Shown piece after piece: positions 18,034 through 27,529 of a stretch of DNA of 64,000 bases; positions within the stretch are counted from its first letter, which is position 1, and each line of letters begins with the position of its first letter. Source of the stretch: CAWBVG01 sp963792175 (GTDB lineage Bacteria; Acidobacteriota; Vicinamibacteria; Vicinamibacterales; CAVVIG01); contig CAWBVG010000014.1 in NCBI GenBank assembly GCA_963792175.1, positions 84,259 to 148,258 of the forward strand, written 5' to 3'. The notes beneath the pieces were generated by a model, which was given only the letters and a program-made list of their open reading frames with translations, was not told where the DNA came from and did not search any database. A program made the position numbers and the translations under genes.

Positions 18034-21000
18034 CGCGAGACACCGAGCTCTTCCGCCGCACGGCTCCGATGCCCGCCGGTCCGCACGAGCGCGGCGCGAA
18101 CGAACTGCTCGTCGAAGACGCGGCGCGCCGCATCGAGTCGCCACGACTCGTCGTCTCGCCGTTCACCGAACGCGGGCGGCAGCGCCGTCGGCGGCACGAC
18201 GCCGCGCTTCGGGCTGCGCACGGCCAGCGCCGCCAGCACATTCTGCAGTTCGCGGACGTTTCCCGGCCAGTCGTAGCGCGCCAGGGCCGCAATCGTTGCC
18301 GCGCTGAGCGCGGCGCGGCTGCCCACGCGCTCGGTCGCGTCGCGCCAGATGTGTTCGGCCAGCAGCGCGATGTCCTCGCGGCGGTCGCGGAGCGGCGGCA
18401 GCGTGATGCGGATGACATCCAGCCGGTACAACAGATCGAGCCGGAAGCGTCCGGCCTCGACTTCCGCGTGCAGCTGACGGTTCGTCGCCGCGACGATGCG
18501 GACGTCGATCCGGCGGGAGGCGTTCTCGCCGATGCGCCGCAATTCGCCTTCCTGAATCACCCGGAGCACTTTCGCTTGCGCGCGCAGCGAGAGCTCGCCG
18601 ATTTCATCCAGGAACAACGTACCGCCGTGCGCCTCTTCGAACACCCCGGCACGCTCTGACAAGGCGCCGGTAAACGAGCCGCGCGCGTGGCCGAACAGCT
18701 CGGCCTCCACCAGGTCGTCGGGGAGCGCGGCACAGTTCAGCGTCGAAAACGCGCGATCGCGGCGCGCGCCCAGCCGATGAATCGCCCGTGCGACCAGCTC
18801 CTTGCCACTGCCGCTCTCGCCGTCGATCAGGACGGCGAACGGCGCCGCCGCCGCGCGTTCGATGGCGTGCCGCAGTTCCACCATCGCCGGCGTGACGCCG
18901 ATCAGTCCGCCGAGAGCCGCGGCCGCCGGCTGATTTCGACGCACGAGCGCCGCGGACACCAGTGGCGCCGCCGCCGTCGCCGCCATCGTCAACACGCTGG
19001 CGGCGCGCGACAGGTCGTATGTGGATCCAACCGTCCAGCGTGCGCACAGCGCGGCGATCGGTGTGCCGCCATACTGCACCGGCGCCGCGGCCTCAGTTCG
19101 ATCGCCGCAGCGGTGCGGAGCGATGGTGATGCCAGCCGCAATCGCCCGCTCCGAGATGTCGCCGTCCAGGCGCCCGCCATCGCCGACGAGGACGTCGCAG
19201 TGGCCGTTCCGGCTGGTCATCACACCCACCCCTGCCGCGTGCAATTGCGTCCGAATCCGGCCGCACAAATCCTTCAACACGGCCGCCTCGTCTTCCGCGG
19301 TCTGACATGCACGGAGAATGGCGACGACGTCGCCGACCTCGCAGGCTGCCGGCAATGACGCACCTGCCGCCTGCGCAGCGCCGGGCAGATACAAGGCGAG
19401 TGCTTTCAGGCCCGTCGAGGCAATCTGCCGGCGCAGGAGCTCGCTGCAGTCGGCGCCGGCGTTCGTGGCGGCCAGGAGATCCCACTGCGTGCGGAGGAGA
19501 GGCGGCAGCATCGCTCTGATACGCATCAGCCGCTGAAGCTGCGCTTGGGCGGAGGCGATACGACCGCGCCGCCGTTCGGCCTCCACGAGCAGGAGCCGCG
19601 CCTTCAGGCTGCGCAGCGGATCGTGCGCCGCCCGCGCCGCGGCCGTCGATTCGGCAACGTCGCGGTCGACGGCGTCCAGATCGCCGACCGCCAGGTGAAC
19701 GAACGCGGCTGTACTCGCGATCGCGGCCACTGTGCCCGGATCGCCGCATCCCTGGTACCGCTGCTTCGCATCCGCGATCGTCGACATCGCCGACCGCAAG
19801 TCCGTCCGCCCCACAGCGATCCGCGCCGCCAGCCTCGAGTGGCGCGACCCGAGCGTCGCGGACATGCCGTCGGGTAGCGCGCCGAGCACCGTCTGGGCGT
19901 CGGCATAGTGACCGCGCCAGAAGAGGCAGCGCGCGAGCGAGAGGGACGCGGCTGCCGATTGCGCGCAGTCGCCCGCGGCTTTCGCACCAGCCAACGCCGC
20001 GCCCAGGACACGCTCCGCTTCGTCGAGCCGCGCCAGGCTCACCCAGGCGTCGCCCACGAGCGTGGCGATGTCGATCAACAGGCGATCGCAGCCGGCACGC
20101 ACGGCATAGCCCTGCGCCTCGTCGAGCGCCGTTTGCGCGTCCCGCGCCCGACCCCGGTGAAGAAGGGCGCCGGCCAGCAATATCGCGCCATCGGCAGCGT
20201 CGGACCAACTCGCCCGACGCGCCAGGCCACCGATAGCCTGTCGAAGGTGTCGAATGCCAGGCGCGTGGCGGCCTGCTGCCAATTGGAGACGCGCCGCTTC
20301 GACACGCCGGCGAAGGGTGGCCAGTTCCCCGGGGGCAGGCCACGTCGAGGCGCCAGCGGCGGCATCCGGCGCCTCGAGGTCGCCGTTGACGCCCTGCCAC
20401 CCGTACACGGAGGCCCGCTCCGCGGCGCGCGACGGGCCTGAATGCCGCGCGGCATTTCGGTTCGTGACCGGGCCGGGCCAGAGCGCTTGCACGAAACGTC
20501 CCGGCAGTCCTCGCGAGTGACGCGCCGCCTGCCGCACAGCCCTGATCGCCCGGACGTCCATCCGTTCGACATCGGGTCGAAGAGCCGCCATCAGCATGTC
20601 GGGATCGATTCGCTCCACCGCAACGGTGTCGACGCCTCTCACCTCGTCGTCTCCGGCGAGCAGCAGAACGTGCGGTTGCGGCGTCGTCGTCATCGCCCGA
20701 AGGAATGGGGAAAACCCGTTCGCCGAGCCGCGATGGATGATGAACAGGCTCCGGCCGCGGCACAACTCCGCATATCGGGAGCCGACGAGCGGCGAGGCGA
20801 TCGGCACGAAGCCCTGCTGGCGCGCTGTCCGCGCCAGTTCGCCCACGATTGTCGTCCTGCCCGATCCTGCAGGCCCGACCAGAACGGTCACGTGAGGCCG
20901 ATCGCCACATGGCGCTCGAAACATCTCCGCAAGCGCGGCAACGATCGGACGCGCGATGACGCTGATGCCACACGTGTTCAGGGACACAGCCTCGCAACAC

Positions 21001-21422
21001 GGGTCGACCGGCGATCGGTATCCGGTTCCCGTATCGGGTAGCACGACCGCGCCAGTCTCCGCGGAGTAGACCGCCGTGTGCGCGTCCAGCTGCGCGGTCA
21101 ACGCATTCGATCGGAAGAAGCGACCAGCACGTTCGCGCACCGCGCGTGCGATGTCTGGCGATCCTTGCCAGATTTCAGTACAACGCCAGGCTTCAAATCG
21201 CGACGTTTCGCCGACGATGCCAAAATCCACCAGCGGCGCGATCGATCGATGGTGCAAACGGTGCAACCAGTCGCACCGCACTGACCATCGAGTCTGCTCA
21301 GCGACGCCACCGGCCGTCCCGAGCGCGAGGATGACACGCGCGCCAGTCGCAAGGTCGATCGCGCGGCGCATCCCATGTTCGATTCCATCCTCGAGCACGA
21401 ATCGGTCAGCCACGAGCTGCAT
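17949..21422 (-). CDS. multidomain sigma-54-dependent activator: kinase-like N-lobe, P-loop, TPR, GAF-like, AAA, Fis HTH
   Basis: 1157 residues from ATG 21422; GGAGG lies 6 nt upstream. Order seen: residues ~1-80 resemble a Ser/Thr kinase N-lobe (FVLEDGIEHGMRRAIDLATG, HHRSIAPLVDFGIV) but no catalytic loop follows. Residues ~165-330 are a STAND-like P-loop domain (VLVGPAGSGRTTIV). ~380-650 are helical TPR-like repeats; ~690-820 a GAF-like sensor. ~835-1060 is the sigma-54 AAA domain: GESGSGKELVARAIH (Walker A), GSFTGA (variant of GAFTGA), GGTLFLDEIGEL (Walker B), DLLYRLDVIRITLPPLRDR. The end is a Fis-type HTH (RSRAAEELGVSRQGLTKLM). Divergent from aroC. Signal and targets unknown. Confidence 0.88.
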   Translation of the reverse strand: MQLVADRFVLEDGIEHGMRRAIDLATGARVILALGTAGGVAEQTRWSVRCDWLHRLHHRSIAPLVDFGIVGETSRFEAWRCTEIWQGSPDIARAVRERAGRFFRSNALTAQLDAHTAVYSAETGAVVLPDTGTGYRSPVDPCCEAVSLNTCGISVIARPIVAALAEMFRAPCGDRPHVTVLVGPAGSGRTTIVGELARTARQQGFVPIASPLVGSRYAELCRGRSLFIIHRGSANGFSPFLRAMTTTPQPHVLLLAGDDEVRGVDTVAVERIDPDMLMAALRPDVERMDVRAIRAVRQAARHSRGLPGRFVQALWPGPVTNRNAARHSGPSRAAERASVYGWQGVNGDLEAPDAAAGASTWPAPGELATLRRRVEAARLQLAAGRHAPGIRHLRQAIGGLARRASWSDAADGAILLAGALLHRGRARDAQTALDEAQGYAVRAGCDRLLIDIATLVGDAWVSLARLDEAERVLGAALAGAKAAGDCAQSAAASLSLARCLFWRGHYADAQTVLGALPDGMSATLGSRHSRLAARIAVGRTDLRSAMSTIADAKQRYQGCGDPGTVAAIASTAAFVHLAVGDLDAVDRDVAESTAAARAAHDPLRSLKARLLLVEAERRRGRIASAQAQLQRLMRIRAMLPPLLRTQWDLLAATNAGADCSELLRRQIASTGLKALALYLPGAAQAAGASLPAACEVGDVVAILRACQTAEDEAAVLKDLCGRIRTQLHAAGVGVMTSRNGHCDVLVGDGGRLDGDISERAIAAGITIAPHRCGDRTEAAAPVQYGGTPIAALCARWTVGSTYDLSRAASVLTMAATAAAPLVSAALVRRNQPAAAALGGLIGVTPAMVELRHAIERAAAAPFAVLIDGESGSGKELVARAIHRLGARRDRAFSTLNCAALPDDLVEAELFGHARGSFTGALSERAGVFEEAHGGTLFLDEIGELSLRAQAKVLRVIQEGELRRIGENASRRIDVRIVAATNRQLHAEVEAGRFRLDLLYRLDVIRITLPPLRDRREDIALLAEHIWRDATERVGSRAALSAATIAALARYDWPGNVRELQNVLAALAVRSPKRGVVPPTALPPAFGERRDDESWRLDAARRVFDEQFVRAALVRTGGHRSRAAEELGVSRQGLTKLMTRLGIASDESNASSDPPSLD

Positions 21423-21497
21423 TGATGCCTCCATCGGTCGGTGGTCGCGACGCGGTGCAAAAATGCCGCCCGTGTTTTTGGATAGAATGAGGCGCTC

Positions 21498-22698
21498 ATG
21501 CTGCGCTTTCTCACCGCCGGCGAATCGCACGGCCAGGCGCTCGTTGCGATTCTCGAAGGGATGCCGGCGGGCCTTTCGATCGACTTCGAGGCGATCACCA
21601 CGCAGCTGCGCCGCCGGCAAACCGGTTACGGGCGCGGCCGCCGCATGGCGATCGAATCGGACCGCGCGCAGGCGCTCAGCGGCATCCGTCACGGCGTGTC
21701 CACCGGCGCGCCCATCGCCCTGCAGATCCCGAACAAGGACTGGGAGAACTGGCAGCGCACGATGTACGTGGAAGCGACGATGCCCGAGGGCGCGACGGGG
21801 GCCGATCGGCCAGAGGTCACGCGCCCGCGGCCGGGCCACGCCGACCTTGCCGGCTTCGTGAAATACGGCCACGACGACATGCGCAACATCCTCGAACGCG
21901 CCAGCGCCCGCGAGACGGCGGCGCGCGTCGCCGTCGGGGCGATTGCCCGGCAGTTGCTTCAGGTCGTCGGGGTCGAGATTGTCAGTCACGTGACAGGCAT
22001 CGGCTCGGCCGTCGTCACGGATCCGCTCGCGATTGGGTTCGACGAGGCTCGGGCGATCTCCGCCGAATCGCCGCTGCACTGCGCGGACGCCGGGATCGAG
22101 CGTGCAGATGATCGCGGAGATCGATCGCGCGCGGGACGCCGGCGACACGATGGGCGGTAGCTTCGAGGTGATCGCGCACGCGGTGCCGCCCGGGCTGGGC
22201 AGCCATGTGCAGTGGGACCGGAAGCTCGATGGCCGGCTGGCCCAGGCCCTGATGTCGATTCCCGCCATCAAGGCGGTCGGCATCGGCCGCGGCCCCGCGG
22301 TCGCCACCGTGCCTGGATCACGGGTTCACGACGAGATCCTTCCCGGTAACGCCAAGGCGGCGGTTCCGCTGCGACGACCGACCAACAACGCCGGCGGCCT
22401 CGAAGGCGGCGTCACCAACGGCGAGGATCTACGGGTGACCGGCTACATGAAGCCGATTTCCACGCTGATGAAGCCGCTGCGCTCCGTCGATCTCGCCACC
22501 ATGACCGAAAGCCCGGCCGCGATCGAACGCAGCGACGTCTGCGCCGTTCCGGCAGCCGCCGTGGTCGCCGAAGCGATGGTCGCGATCGTCCTTGCCGACG
22601 CCGTCGTCGAAAAATTCGGCGGCGATTCGGTCGAGGAGATGGTCGCGAACTGGCAGGCGTTCAGCAAGCGAACCGCCGCCCGCTTTCAGCGCCTCTAG
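21498..22698 (+). CDS. aroC: chorismate synthase (frameshift in sequence)
   Basis: Final shikimate pathway step, EPSP to chorismate with reduced FMN. 400 residues after repair. Seen: MLRFLTAGESHGQALVAILEG, RRRQTGYGRGRRMAIE, RPRPGHADLAGFVKYGHDD, RNILERASARETAARVA, GDTMGGSFEVIAHAVPPGLGSHV and RPTNNAGGLEGGVTNGE. The frame breaks at 22100-22103; adding one CG (GAGCG to GAGCGCG) restores GIERVQMIAEIDRARDAGDT. It supplies the chorismate used by TrpE 15 kb away. Starts 75 bp from the divergent sigma-54 activator; TAGAAT at 21483 may be its -10. Confidence 0.93.
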
Positions 22699-22828
22699 TC
22701 TCGAGTTCGGCCTGCTCGTCAACTTCAACCTCCATCGCTTGCCATCCGGCGTCAGCGGATCGTGAACGCCTTTCCAGAGTAAAGTGTGGTTCTGCGGGCT
22801 CCGCGAGCTCTGCGTTCAATCGTCCGCG

Positions 22829-23338
22829 ATGATTCGGCCCATTCTCAGATACGGCGACTCGACCCTCCACACACGTGCCCTGCCTGTGGAGACCATCACG
22901 CCGGAGATCGATCGTCTCATCGACGACATGATCGAGACGATGTACGCCGCGCCGGGCGTGGGGCTCGCCGCCCCACAGGTTGGCGTTGCGCTGCGGATCT
23001 TCGTCGTGGACGTGTCGGTCGGGCGCGATCCGGCGGGTCTCTTCACCTTCGTCAACCCGGAGTTCGTCCAGCGCGACGGGATGCAGCTCGAGGAAGAAGG
23101 CTGCCTGAGCGTCCCGGGATTCAATGCGACGGTGGTCCGGCCCTCTCATGCCGTGTTGAAGGGCCTGGATCGTCACGGCGACCCCCAGCAGATCGAGGGA
23201 TCAGGATTGCTCGCGCGTGCGTTCCAGCACGAGATGGATCATCTGGACGGCACGCTGTTCGTGGATCGCCTGCGCGGGCTGAAGCGCGACATCATCGTCC
23301 GGAAGATTCGCAAGCTGACACGCGCGGGCAAATGGTAA
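22829..23338 (+). CDS. def: peptide deformylase
   Basis: Removes formyl from N-terminal Met of new proteins. 169 residues from ATG 22829 (MIRPILRYGDSTL). All three metal motifs are present: GVGLAAPQ, EEGCLSVPG (Cys ligand) and QHEMDHLDG (two His and the catalytic Glu). It overlaps fmt by 7 nt, the common def-fmt arrangement. Confidence 0.96.
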   Translation: MIRPILRYGDSTLHTRALPVETITPEIDRLIDDMIETMYAAPGVGLAAPQVGVALRIFVVDVSVGRDPAGLFTFVNPEFVQRDGMQLEEEGCLSVPGFNATVVRPSHAVLKGLDRHGDPQQIEGSGLLARAFQHEMDHLDGTLFVDRLRGLKRDIIVRKIRKLTRAGKW

Positions 23339-24291
23339 CGACCGCCGGGTTGCGGGTTGTCTTCTTCGGTACGCCGGAGTTCGCCGTTCCATCGCTCGAC
23401 GCCCTTCTCGCCTCGCGCCACCACGTCGTCGCCGTCGTCACCCAGCCGGATCGCCCGCGCGGACGCGGGCACAAGACGACGATCGGGCCGGTCAAAGCCC
23501 GCGCCGAGGCGGCGGGGCTGCCGATCCTGCAGCCGGAGCGTCTAAAGGATCAGCTGTTTCTGGACGCCCTGACCGCCCTGGGCGCCGACCTCGGCGTCGT
23601 CGCGGCTTACGGCAAGATCCTCACCGATGCGGTGCTCGCCACCCCGCCGCTGGGGATGGTCAACGTGCACGCGTCGCTGCTGCCCCGCCACCGCGGCGCC
23701 GCACCGGTGCATCGCGCGATTATCGCCGGCGACAGCGAGACCGGCGTCACGATCATGCGTGTGGTCAAGGCGCTCGACGCCGGCCCGATGCTGGCCAAAG
23801 TGTCGCGCGCGATCGGGCCGAACGACACCAGCGACGAGGTCGAACGCGATCTGGCGTCGAACGGCGCGGCGCTCCTGGTCGTGACGCTCGACGCGCTCAC
23901 GGAGGGCCGCGCACGGGAGATACCGCAGATCGACGCCGACGCGACCTATGCCCACCGCCTCACGAAAGACGATGGCCTCGTCGACTGGAGTCGTCCGGCA
24001 GTAGCGATTCACAACCAGATCCGTGGCCTCCACCCATGGCCGCACGCCTTCACGTTCGCGCGCGGCCAGCGGCTGATCCTGCATCGTTCCGCGCCCGGGG
24101 ACAGCGATGTCGAGGCCGTCGCGCCCGCCACCATCGTGGAAGCGGCCGGCGATCGGATCGTGGTGGGGACGGGCACGGGATCGCTGAACCTGCTGGTCGT
24201 CCAGGTGGAGGGCAAGCGACCGATGGCGGCCCGCGAGTTTCTGGCCGGCCATCCGCTGACCGCGGGCGAGCGCTTCACCGCGGTCCCATGA
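23332..24291 (+). CDS. fmt: methionyl-tRNA formyltransferase
   Basis: Formylates initiator Met-tRNA using 10-formyl-THF. 319 residues from ATG 23332, inside the end of def. Seen: VVFFGTPEFAVPSLDALL, VTQPDRPRGRG, MVNVHASLLPRHRGAAPVHRAI (SLLP catalytic region), GVTIMRVVKALDAGPML and a C-terminal RNA-binding domain with LTAGERF at the end. Stop overlaps the rsmB ATG as ATGA. Confidence 0.96.
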   Translation: MVTTAGLRVVFFGTPEFAVPSLDALLASRHHVVAVVTQPDRPRGRGHKTTIGPVKARAEAAGLPILQPERLKDQLFLDALTALGADLGVVAAYGKILTDAVLATPPLGMVNVHASLLPRHRGAAPVHRAIIAGDSETGVTIMRVVKALDAGPMLAKVSRAIGPNDTSDEVERDLASNGAALLVVTLDALTEGRAREIPQIDADATYAHRLTKDDGLVDWSRPAVAIHNQIRGLHPWPHAFTFARGQRLILHRSAPGDSDVEAVAPATIVEAAGDRIVVGTGTGSLNLLVVQVEGKRPMAAREFLAGHPLTAGERFTAVP

Positions 24292-25644
24292 TCGCGCCGG
24301 CGCGCATCGCGGCGTACGAGATCCTCAAGGCTGTCTCGTCCGGCCGCTCCGACCTGCCGACGGCCATCGCCTCTGCCCGCGACGGCCTCCGCGACGATCG
24401 CGACCGCGCGCTCGCGGCGGAGATTGCCACCGGGGTCCAGCGCTGGCGCGCCGCGCTCGATCACCTGATCGCTGCGCTGTCCAAGCGCGCCGTCGATCGT
24501 CTGGATTCGGAGATCGTCGACATCCTCCGGCTGAGCGGCTATCAGCTGCTGCATCTCTCCCGCGTGCCGGCGTCTGCGGTCGTAGACGATGCCGTGAAGC
24601 TGGCGCGGCGTGCGGGAAAACATAGCGCGGCGGGTTTCGTGAACGCCGTTCTGCGGGCGCTGTCGCGCCGCCGGAACGATCTGCCGCTGCCTGCCCGACC
24701 TCCGTCCTCGTCAGCGACCCGCGATGCGCATACTCGACTACCTCTCCATCACGCTGTCGCACCCGCGGTGGCTGGTGGAGCGGTGGCTCGATCGCTGGGG
24801 CTTCGAGACCACCGAAGCCTGGCTGCGGTTCAACAACACGCCCGCGTCATTGACGCTCCGGGCGAACCGGCTTCGAGCCACGCCGGAAGAGGTCATCGAA
24901 CGCCTCGCCGCAGACGACGTCCACCTGGTCCGCGGACGCTTCGCGCCCGACGCGTTGATCGTCGAGTCCGGTCACCCGCTGCGTGGCCGGCCGGAAGGAC
25001 TCTTCGTCGTGCAGGACGAGGCGTCCCAGCTGGTCGCGCTCCTCGCCGAGCCCAGGCCCGGGTGGCGCGTGCTGGACGCGTGTGCGTCGCCAGGTGGAAA
25101 AACCACCGCCCTTGCAGCCGCGCTCGATGCCTCGGGCCGCTTGATCGCAAGTGATGTCCGCCGCCGGCGCATGACACTGCTGCGGAACACGCTGACCGCC
25201 GCCGGCGCTGACCGGGTGCGCCTGGTGCAGATGGACCTCCTCCATCCGCTGCCGTTTACGCGTCCATTTGATCTCGTGCTCGTCGACGCGCCGTGCTCGG
25301 GGCTGGGCACGCTGCGACGCGATCCCGATCTCCGCTGGCGCCGGAACGAGCGCGACCTCCCGGCGCTGGCTGCCGCGGAACTCGTCATGCTGCAGCACGC
25401 CGCCGCAGTAGTCGCGCCAGGGGGCCGTCTCGTCTACGCCACCTGTTCGAGCGAACCGGACGAGAACGAAGGCGTCGTCAACGCCTTCCTGGCGACGACA
25501 CCCGATTTCGCGCCGCTCGACGCGCGCCAGGCGGCGCCGCGCCTGCCGCCCGAGCTGATTGACGCGCGGGGACACCTGCGCACCGAACCCCATGCCCACG
25601 GCCTCGAAGCGTTCTTCGGCGCTGTCCTGCTCAGGGGCCGGTAA
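24288..25644 (+). CDS. rsmB: 16S rRNA m5C967 methyltransferase RsmB/Sun (frameshift in sequence)
   Basis: 452 residues after repair. Residues ~1-140 are a NusB-like domain (ARIAAYEILKAVSSGRSDL, VDRLDSEIVDILRLSGYQLLHL, KHSAAGFVNAVLRALSRR). The rest is the SAM methyltransferase: LFVVQDEASQLVALL, VLDACASPGGKTTALAA, DAPCSGLGTLRRDPDLRWRR (first active-site Cys) and VYATCSSEPDENE (catalytic Cys). Frame breaks at 24726-24729; one added CG gives ATRDARILDYLSITLSHP. Third gene of the def-fmt-rsmB operon. Confidence 0.93.
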
Positions 25645-25671
25645 ACGGTCGCATCGCCCTAGCTCAATCAG

Positions 25672-25699
25672 CTAGCCCCCAGCCCCTAGCCCCCGACTC
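25672..25699. repeat. C-rich intergenic repeat (TAGCCCC type)
   Basis: Three runs of 4-5 C separated by TAG/AG on the plus strand; the same units recur at 39098, 48370 and 51148. The complementary strand is G-rich. Confidence 0.7.
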
Positions 25700-25725
25700 G
25701 ACCTGTAGTACAATCTCTGTAATCC

Positions 25726-26448
25726 ATGCCTTTCGGTACGCGCATGTGGAGCGCGGGCAAGTTCGTGATGCTGGTCGGCGCGCTCGTCGCCACCTACGTC
25801 CTGTTTGCCGCGGCGTCGATGCGGATCGCCTTGCGCGCCCGGGAAGTCACGATTCCGGATCTGACGAACCGGACCGCCAACGACGCGACCGCGCTCGCCA
25901 GCGACCTGGGACTCACGCTGCGAGTCGACGAAACGCGCCGTCCCGATCCGAAGATTGCCGCCGGTCGCGTGCTGGCGCAGGAACCGGCCGCCGGCTCGAT
26001 CGCCCGGCGCCAGCGCAGCATCAGAATCTGGCTGAGCGCCGGCCAGCGGTCGGCAACCGTACCGAAGCTGGTGGGCGAAACGGAACGGACCGCCCAACTC
26101 CGCCTCGCCCAGGATGGCTTGACGCTGACCGGCATTGCCGAAATCCGATCTCCGTCGTTCGCATCGGACGTCGTCATCGCGCAAATGCCGCCTGCCAAGA
26201 GCGCCGCCGGCAACGTCTCGCTGCTCGTGAACCGTGGCGACCGCGGCGCCAGCTACGTGATGCCCGATCTGATCGGCGTCAACGGCGATCGGGCGGCGGA
26301 AATCCTCCGCGCCCGCGGCTTTCGTGTCGCCGTGGTGGGATCGAATCCGTATCCCGGCGTCGCCGCCGGAGTCGTCATCCGACAGGGTCCGCAGGCCGGT
26401 TTTCAGATCGGACCGGGCGAGCCGATTTCGCTCGAGGTCAGCCGGTGA
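25726..26448 (+). CDS. membrane-anchored PASTA-domain protein
   Basis: 240 residues. One N-terminal membrane span (FVMLVGALVATYVLFAAASM) then three PASTA domains: VTIPDLTNRTANDATALASD, ATVPKLVGETERTAQLRLAQ, YVMPDLIGVNGDRAAEILRA. PASTA domains usually bind peptidoglycan fragments or beta-lactams and are often attached to Ser/Thr kinases or PBPs; neither catalytic domain is present here. Likely periplasmic. It overlaps rpe by 4 nt, as is seen in other Acidobacteria-like operons (from memory). Confidence 0.9.
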   Translation: MPFGTRMWSAGKFVMLVGALVATYVLFAAASMRIALRAREVTIPDLTNRTANDATALASDLGLTLRVDETRRPDPKIAAGRVLAQEPAAGSIARRQRSIRIWLSAGQRSATVPKLVGETERTAQLRLAQDGLTLTGIAEIRSPSFASDVVIAQMPPAKSAAGNVSLLVNRGDRGASYVMPDLIGVNGDRAAEILRARGFRVAVVGSNPYPGVAAGVVIRQGPQAGFQIGPGEPISLEVSR

Positions 26449-27131
26449 GCGTGCTCATCGCTCCGTCGATTCTCTCGGCCGACTTCGCGGCGCTCGGAGA
26501 CGCGATTGGCGCGGTCGAGCGCGGCGGCGCCGATCTCATTCACGTGGACGTCATGGACGGGCATTTCGTGCCGAACATCACCATCGGCCCGCCGGTCGTG
26601 AAATCGATTCGGCGGGTGGCGAAGGTGCCGCTGGATGTTCACCTCATGATCGCGGATCCGGACAACTACCTCGACGCGTTCGCCGAGGCGGGCGCGGCGA
26701 TGCTGTCGGTGCACGTCGAAGTGCTGCCGCACCTGCATCGCACCGTCCACGCCATCAAGGCATTGGGCGTCAAGGCCGGGGTGGTTCTCAACCCGTCGAC
26801 GCCGGTGGGCGCGCTGGAAGAGATCGCCGGCGACGTGGACTATGTGCTGGTGATGTCGGTCAATCCCGGGTTCGGGGGACAGACTTTCATCCCGCGGAGC
26901 GAGTCCAAAGTTCGTGCGGTACGAGCGTTGCTCGATCGGGCCGGCAACAGCGCTGCGGTCGAAATCGACGGCGGCATCGACAAACACAACGTGGCGCGCG
27001 TCGTCGCCGCCGGCGTGCGGGTCGTCGTCGCCGGCTCAGCGGTGTTCCACAGCCCTGATCCGGAACGCGCGACGCGCGAGCTCAAGGCCGCGGCGCTCGC
27101 CGGGCTTCCCGCCGCCTCCGTTCCTCGGTGA
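26445..27131 (+). CDS. rpe: ribulose-phosphate 3-epimerase
   Basis: Interconverts ribulose-5-P and xylulose-5-P in the pentose phosphate pathway. 228 residues from GTG 26445. Seen: IAPSILSADFAALGDAI, HVDVMDGHFVPNITIGP (metal ligands), LDVHLMI, VMSVNPGFGGQTFIP and the phosphate site VEIDGGIDKHN and VVAGSAVF. Overlaps its neighbours on both sides by 4 nt. Confidence 0.96.
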   Translation: MSVLIAPSILSADFAALGDAIGAVERGGADLIHVDVMDGHFVPNITIGPPVVKSIRRVAKVPLDVHLMIADPDNYLDAFAEAGAAMLSVHVEVLPHLHRTVHAIKALGVKAGVVLNPSTPVGALEEIAGDVDYVLVMSVNPGFGGQTFIPRSESKVRAVRALLDRAGNSAAVEIDGGIDKHNVARVVAAGVRVVVAGSAVFHSPDPERATRELKAAALAGLPAASVPR

Positions 27132-27529
27132 GCGCTCCTCCGTCCATTTCCCGCGTGCGCGTGCGATACGCCGAAACGGATCAGATGGGCGTGGTCTACT
27201 ACGCCAACTACCTCGTCTGGTTCGAGATCGGCCGGACGGATCTTCTGCGGCAGAACGGCTGGAGCTACCGGGAGATGGAAATCGACGGCTACTCGCTGCC
27301 GGTCATCGACGCGGAGTGCGCGTACAAGGCGTCGGCGAAGTACGACGACGAGCTCGAGGTACGGACGAGCGGCGGCATGGTGTCGCCGGTTCGTGTGAAA
27401 TTCAGCTACGAGGTCGTGCGCACGGCCGATCGCGCGCTCCTCGCGACCGGCAGCACCGTGCACGCGACGCTCGATCGCGCCGGCAAACCCTGCCGGCTTC
27501 CCGAGCGCGTGCGCGCATTGTTTTCATGA
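27128..27529 (+). CDS. YbgC/4-hydroxybenzoyl-CoA-type acyl-CoA thioesterase
   Basis: 133-residue hot-dog fold protein. Seen: VRVRYAETDQMGVVYYANYL with the active Asp, VWFEIGRTDLLRQ and PVIDAECAYKASAKYDDELEV. Family members hydrolyse acyl- or aroyl-CoA; YbgC itself sits with the Tol-Pal system. The presence of a hydroxybenzoyl-CoA reductase-like complex at 41.8 kb is noted, but it is 14 kb away. Substrate cannot be assigned. Confidence 0.9.
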   Translation: MSAPPSISRVRVRYAETDQMGVVYYANYLVWFEIGRTDLLRQNGWSYREMEIDGYSLPVIDAECAYKASAKYDDELEVRTSGGMVSPVRVKFSYEVVRTADRALLATGSTVHATLDRAGKPCRLPERVRALFS

